64,000 nucleotides of DNA from OLB7 sp966250335. GTDB lineage: Bacteria > Bacteroidota > Ignavibacteria > OLB7. The stretch spans positions 1 through 64,000 of the forward strand of contig CBINGZ010000006.1 of assembly GCA_966250335.1 (NCBI GenBank). Reading direction: 5' to 3'. Positions 60,132 through 64,000 of this stretch are shown here, piece by piece; the first letter of the stretch is position 1; the number at the start of each line of letters is the position of its first letter. The notes below the pieces were generated by a model. That model did no database searches. It saw only the letters and a program-made list of their open reading frames with translations, and was not told the origin of the DNA. Position numbers and translations under genes: made by a program.

Positions 60132-60599
60132 ATGCTGCAGTTGAATCCCTATCTTGAGTTCGGCGGTAATTGCGAGGAAGCGTTCACGTTCTATGCCGAG
60201 TGCCTCGGCGGCACCATCGAGGCGATGATGCCCCATGCGGGCACGCCGATGGAGGAGCATACCGACCCGGAGTGGGTCAACAAGATCATGCACGCCCGGT
60301 TGAACGTGGATGGCTCGATCCTGATGGGTTCCGATGCTCCCCCCCAGTACCGCAAGGAACCGCAGGGCTTCGCGGTGTCGCTCAACCTGGATGATCCGGA
60401 TCAGGCGGAGAGCATCTTCGCAGGACTGTCGGAGAACGGCAACGTGACGATGCCGATCCAGGAGACCTTCTGGGCGTCCCGGTTCGGCATGCTCACCGAT
60501 CGCTTCGGCATCCACTGGATGATCAACTGCCAGAAGCCCGAGGCCGAGATGGCGGGCGAGGCCGCGGAAGCCGGCGAGGGTGAGGCCGCCGCCGAGTAA
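60132..60599 (+). CDS. PhnB-type VOC protein
   Basis: This 155-aa VOC protein starts at the ATG at 60132 with AGGAG upstream. It reads MLQLNPYLEFGGNCEEAFTF, then YAECLGGTIEAMMPHAGTP and VNKIMHARLNVDGSILMGSD, a form typical of the PhnB/YjdN group. The middle FAVSLNLDDPDQAESIFAGL and SRFGMLTDRFGIHWMINC are also typical. The last ~25 residues are an Ala/Glu-rich tail (AEMAGEAAEAGEGEAAAE). The biochemical function of the family is mostly unknown. Confidence 0.9.
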   Translation: MLQLNPYLEFGGNCEEAFTFYAECLGGTIEAMMPHAGTPMEEHTDPEWVNKIMHARLNVDGSILMGSDAPPQYRKEPQGFAVSLNLDDPDQAESIFAGLSENGNVTMPIQETFWASRFGMLTDRFGIHWMINCQKPEAEMAGEAAEAGEGEAAAE

Positions 60600-60849
60600 C
60601 TGTTCCGTACGACTATTCTTCGGCGGACGTCCTTTCCGGACGCCCGCCGATCCTTTCTCCGGCCACAACGCACAGGAAGATCATCACGATCGTTGCCCGC
60701 GATATACGGAACGTTCTCCGCAGCCGATTGTTCCTTTCATCGTGAAGATGACGAACGCCGCGCAGGTCGGTCCGGAGCGGCGTATCCGGCCCGCACGACC
60801 GATCCGACGGCCGCTCGGGCACAACCCGAATTTCATAACGGAGACCGGT

Positions 60850-61227
60850 ATGCTGGGTGACAGGAATGCAATGGCAACGGTCGCGGTCAGGGATCTGGAG
60901 ACCGCCAGAGAGTTCTACGAGGAGACGCTCGGCCTGAAGATCACCGGGACCGAGGGAGAAGAGGCGATCTCGTTCGGCAGCGGATCGACCACGCTCCTTG
61001 TCTACCGTTCCCGGTACGCCGGAACCAGCAAGGCCACCGCCGTGACATGGGCGGTCGGGGATGAAATCGACGAGATCGTCCGAACGCTCAGGGAGAAGGG
61101 GGTCACGTTCGAACATTACGATATGCCCGACATGAAGATGGAGGAAGATATCCATGTGATGGGCGAGATGAAGGTCGCATGGCTGAAGGATCCGGACGGG
61201 AATATCCTGAGCATCGTGAACGGATAG
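60850..61227 (+). CDS. VOC-superfamily protein
   Basis: This 125-aa protein starts at an ATG at 60850 with GGAG 6 bases before it. Another ATG 21 bases on (MATVAVRDLE) is equally possible. The fold is visible in ATVAVRDLETAREFYEETLG, TTLLVYRSRYAGTSK, VTWAVGDEIDEIVRTLREKG and MKVAWLKDPDGNILSIVNG. The sequence ends with the typical DPDGNILSIV. It is the last gene before the Tat-exported subunit and is not obviously linked to it. Confidence 0.88.
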   Translation: MLGDRNAMATVAVRDLETAREFYEETLGLKITGTEGEEAISFGSGSTTLLVYRSRYAGTSKATAVTWAVGDEIDEIVRTLREKGVTFEHYDMPDMKMEEDIHVMGEMKVAWLKDPDGNILSIVNG

Positions 61228-61334
61228 GATCGATCCACGAAGAAGAACCGCGACACCCGGCATTCGCACCACGATACATTGAAGGCCGGCGGAGTGTTAT
61301 TATTGGGTCCATTCGCCGGAGGACCCGATCCGCC

Positions 61335-61922
61335 ATGTCGATCACTACATCCGCCTCACAGCGGGGCATATCCGATTTCGATACGCTTTCCCGCAGGGAT
61401 TTCATCCAGATCACAAGCCTTGTCGCGGGCGGCCTGCTCGCGGGCGGGTGCGGTCTTGCACGAACGCAGATCACCGTCGACCGCTTCCTCCGGATCTCCA
61501 CCGTTCTCACCGGCTTCTCCGACCTGAACAGCCGAACCGCGCAGACCTATCTGGACGCGCTTACCGACATCCCCGGCAACGAAAAAGCTCTCTCAAGACT
61601 CTATAAGAAGGGAGGCTTCGACGACGAGCGCCCCCCGAGATCATATAAGGAAATGATGGAGAACCTGACCGGCAGAAGGCTCCAGGACGACCCGGAACTG
61701 AAGGCGATCGCCGCCGACGTCGCCAGGTGCTGGTACCGTGGTATCTACTCGACACGGAAGAGGGACGGAGCGGGCCCTCCCACACCGGAGGGGAAGGAGA
61801 TCGTGGCCGATTTCGACGGATCGCTCGCATGGCGCAGCGTCCGCTACACGCATCCCGTGAGCCGCTGCGGTTCCCCGGGAGACTGGTCCCGAGCTCCGGC
61901 CGACAACGGGTTCCAGGCCTGA
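61335..61922 (+). CDS. Tat-exported small subunit of a GMC-type dehydrogenase
   Basis: This 195-aa protein has a Tat signal (SRRDFIQITSLVAGGLLAGG) ending in Cys at LAGGC, so it is probably a Tat-exported lipoprotein. The remainder resembles the gluconate 2-dehydrogenase subunit 3 / sorbitol dehydrogenase small-subunit family: SRTAQTYLDALTDIPGNEKA, NLTGRRLQDDPELKAIAADV, ARCWYRGIYSTRKRDG and the C-terminal RYTHPVSRCGSPGDWS. It is 51 bases upstream of the GMC gene. In related FAD-dependent sugar dehydrogenases the small subunit carries the Tat signal for the catalytic one. The start follows GGAGGA. Confidence 0.85.
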   Translation: MSITTSASQRGISDFDTLSRRDFIQITSLVAGGLLAGGCGLARTQITVDRFLRISTVLTGFSDLNSRTAQTYLDALTDIPGNEKALSRLYKKGGFDDERPPRSYKEMMENLTGRRLQDDPELKAIAADVARCWYRGIYSTRKRDGAGPPTPEGKEIVADFDGSLAWRSVRYTHPVSRCGSPGDWSRAPADNGFQA

Positions 61923-61973
61923 CGATATATCCCGATATGATCGTATAACAGACAGATCCAACGGAAGGACCTC

Positions 61974-63596
61974 ATGAAATCGGCAGACGTGGTGATTGTG
62001 GGAGGCGGCGTCGCCGGGCTGCTGGCGGCCTGGAAGCTTGTATCGGAGGGAGTGAAGGTGACGGTGCTGGAGGCCGGACCGCGCCTCGACCGGGCCAGGG
62101 CGATGGAACATTTCCGACAGGCCGTGGCCAAGACCCCGGACGCCCCCTATCCCGCCGCCTCGCACGCCCCCTTTCCAAGCGTGCTCAGCCTGAAGGAGGG
62201 CTACTACGTACAGAAGGGGCCCGATATCTTCGGCAGCACCTACGTCCGCTATCTCGGCGGGACCACGCTCCACTGGCTCGGCAGCACCATGCGGTTCCTT
62301 CCGAACGATTTCAGGCTCGCTTCGCTCCACGGCGTGGGGGTCGACTGGCCCATATCGTACGGCGATCTTGAACCGTGGTACCGAAGAGCCGAGGAGGAGA
62401 TGGGGGTCTCGGGAGATAATGCCGACGACCTCGGCTCCCCCCGTCACTCCGGCTATCCTCTCCCCCCCATCAGACAATCGTATCTCGATACGAAGGTGGC
62501 GGCGGCGATCGCCCCGCTCAGCTACCGTGTCCGCTCGACCCCGCAGGCCCGGAACTCCGTGGAGCACGACGGCCGGCGCCCCTGCTGCGGCAACAGCATC
62601 TGCGTGCCGATCTGTCCGATCCAGGCGAAGTACGATGCAACGGTGCATGCGGCGAAGATCGAGAAGGCGGGCGGGTATATCGTAGAGAGTGCGGTGGCGC
62701 ACAAGGTGGAGGTGGGACCGGACGGACGGATCACCGGCATCCGTTTCCTGCGGCCCGATCATACGGAGGACCGGATCGAGGGACGGGTCTACGTGATCGC
62801 CGCGCACGCGATCGAGACGCCGAAGCTGCTGCTTCACTCCCGCACCGACGTTCTGCCGAACGGCGTCGCCAACTCCAGCGGAGAGATGGGTCGCAATCTG
62901 ATGGACCACCCGGTCAGGCTGAGCTGGGCGCTGGTGAAGGAACCGCTCTATCCGTATCGCGGTCCGCTCGAAACATCGGGGATCGAGGAATTCCGCGACG
63001 GCGACTTCCGCGGGAAATGGGGGGCGTTCCGCATACCGATCGGCAACGACGGCTGGACGTGGCCCGGCGGCGACCCCGCGACGATCGCCACGGCGCTGAT
63101 CGATCAGGGGGTGATGGGAGAGGAACTCCGCCGCCAGGTCGACGACAGGATCTCGCGCCAGCTACGGCTTGCCAGCCTCACCGAACAGCTTCCCGATCCC
63201 GAGAACCGGATCGTCCCATCGAATGATCTGATCGACACGCTCGGTATCCCGCGACCGGAGATCCATTATCGTCTGGACGAATACACCAGCCGGGCTCTGG
63301 AGGAATCGTACAAGGTGCAGATGGAGGTCTTCAAGGCGCTCGACGCCGTCGAGACGCATACGGACAAGGGGTTCTACGGCGCGGGGCATATCATGGGAAC
63401 ATATCGTATGGGGACCGATCCGAAAACATCGGTCGTCGATCCGGATCTCCGTTCGCACGATCATCCCAATCTCTTCCTTCTCGGAAGCGGCGTCTTCCCC
63501 ACCGGCGGCACGGCGAACCCGACGCTGACGATCGCGGCGCTCTCGCTCCGTGCGGCAGAGAAGATCACGGGAGAGTTGAAGCGATCGGTTCTGTAG
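61974..63596 (+). CDS. GMC-family dehydrogenase catalytic subunit
   Basis: This 540-aa FAD-dependent sugar/alcohol dehydrogenase has the dinucleotide motif DVVIVGGGVAGLLAAWKLVS at ~5-24. A cysteine cluster RPCCGNSICVPICPIQAKYD (CC-x4-C-x3-C) matches the iron-sulphur motif of FAD-dependent glucose dehydrogenase. The C-terminal GMC signature reads GHIMGTYRMGTDPKTSVVDP and LFLLGSGVFPTGGTANPTLT. There is no signal peptide, so export probably depends on the small subunit upstream. A cytochrome c subunit was not found downstream before the window ends. The substrate is unknown. Confidence 0.93.
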   Translation: MKSADVVIVGGGVAGLLAAWKLVSEGVKVTVLEAGPRLDRARAMEHFRQAVAKTPDAPYPAASHAPFPSVLSLKEGYYVQKGPDIFGSTYVRYLGGTTLHWLGSTMRFLPNDFRLASLHGVGVDWPISYGDLEPWYRRAEEEMGVSGDNADDLGSPRHSGYPLPPIRQSYLDTKVAAAIAPLSYRVRSTPQARNSVEHDGRRPCCGNSICVPICPIQAKYDATVHAAKIEKAGGYIVESAVAHKVEVGPDGRITGIRFLRPDHTEDRIEGRVYVIAAHAIETPKLLLHSRTDVLPNGVANSSGEMGRNLMDHPVRLSWALVKEPLYPYRGPLETSGIEEFRDGDFRGKWGAFRIPIGNDGWTWPGGDPATIATALIDQGVMGEELRRQVDDRISRQLRLASLTEQLPDPENRIVPSNDLIDTLGIPRPEIHYRLDEYTSRALEESYKVQMEVFKALDAVETHTDKGFYGAGHIMGTYRMGTDPKTSVVDPDLRSHDHPNLFLLGSGVFPTGGTANPTLTIAALSLRAAEKITGELKRSVL

Positions 63597-63613
63597 GCCA
63601 TTCCCCCTCTTCA

Positions 63614-63726
63614 AGCGCCGTAGGCGCGAACCATACGTAGCGGCAATTCCCCAATAATCTTCAGCCCGTAGATGCGCCCGGCCTTCCTCTTCACGGAAGA
63701 GAAGACCGGTACGCGCCTACGGCGCT
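63614..63726. repeat. Inverted-repeat element downstream of the GMC gene
   Basis: AGCGCCGTAGGCGCG (63614-63628) and CGCGCCTACGGCGCT (63712-63726) are exact complements and enclose a 83-base stretch. Similar words continue outside (GTAGCGGC near 63638, then GCTCCCTACGGGAGC at 63775-63789). The style resembles REP-like elements found in many genomes of this group. No transposase gene lies in the window. Confidence 0.55.
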
Positions 63727-63842
63727 GAAAGAATGTTGGGATGGCTCGTGGCTACGTATCGGTGCTCCCTACGGGAGCCCATGAGTGATTGCGCCGGCGC
63801 AGGATGGCAGGTCTTATCACTCGAACCAATCGCAAAACGAGA

Positions 63843-64000
63843 TTATCCGTCACCGCCCCTCAACGCCGACACCATCCAGCAATGGGTAATCAGAATATCC
63901 TCCGGATCATAATTCTGAAACATCTCGTCGAGATATACCATCGACGGGAGCGTTTCATGCTGTCGTTCGGGGAGTTCCAGAAGGAAGGAAGATCGTCCCG
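63843..64000 (-). CDS. C-terminal part of a protein, 5' end outside the window
   Basis: A minus-strand frame enters from the window edge and ends at a TAA at 63843-63845, giving at least 51 residues. It reads SSFLLELPERQHETLPSMVY, then LDEMFQNYDPEDILITHCWM and VSALRGGDG. The sequence looks like a genuine protein end, with well-spaced acidic and aromatic residues. The family is not recognised. Confidence 0.5.
   Translation of the reverse strand, partial: GRSSFLLELPERQHETLPSMVYLDEMFQNYDPEDILITHCWMVSALRGGDG

Overview
The window looks like a chromosome fragment from a GC-rich member of the Bacteroidota/Chlorobiota side of the tree, most like the Kapabacteria/Ignavibacteria-type lineages. This is an inference. 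The support is: repeated Por/type IX secretion (T9SS) C-terminal sorting domains, ASH/'choice-of-anchor D' and double-OmpA surface proteins, SRPBCC/VOC clusters, and a perfect TAnnTTTG-type -7 promoter element before tRNA-Arg. No rRNA, CRISPR array or intact insertion sequence was seen.

Layout. 0-5 kb: a truncated secreted nidogen-like protein, an AraC regulator, a 1.2-kb gene-poor stretch and a TPR/coiled-coil/LuxR-HTH regulator. 5-8.5 kb: housekeeping genes acpS, a lexA-like gene whose peptidase centre is degenerate, pta and pdxH. 8.5-14.5 kb: a translationally coupled pair of a giant LamG/ASH T9SS cargo and a double-OmpA envelope protein. 15-25 kb: four tandem T9SS beta-propeller paralogues on the minus strand, each with a related leader and a downstream hairpin, plus an orphan 3' end of what may be a lost copy. 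25-28 kb: a 12-cysteine secreted protein, a regulator with DNA-binding domains at both ends, and a DUF1573 protein. 28-36 kb: guaD, fabI, a five-gene envelope operon with three related outer-membrane proteins and a lipoprotein, a peptide-binding ABC lipoprotein and tRNA-Pro. 36-48 kb: hicAB with an operator palindrome, a lipoprotein of tandem DSCC modules, a Cys-motif outer-membrane protein with a small Cys-rich membrane protein, a Rieske/FAD oxidoreductase, a TonB-domain protein, a WD40 T9SS cargo, a second TPR/HTH regulator and purK. 49-58 kb: a VOC protein, a T9SS-anchored serine hydrolase, and two paralogous GH32/43-like secreted propellers separated by tRNA-Arg, a tripartite hipBST toxin-antitoxin locus and nadV. 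58-64 kb: arsR with three AHSA1/SRPBCC genes and two VOC genes, a Tat-exported small subunit with a GMC dehydrogenase, a repeat element and a partial gene.

Much of the window is devoted to building the cell surface: T9SS cargos, barrels, OmpA proteins and lipoproteins. Two toxin-antitoxin systems (hicAB, hipBST) and several regulators without receiver domains are interspersed. The most unusual items are the apparently non-cleavable LexA, the hipBST locus (no autophosphorylatable serine in the kinase loop, three operators spaced exactly 41 bp apart, one inside a 48-bp perfect palindrome), and the four-copy T9SS propeller array with its orphan terminator.
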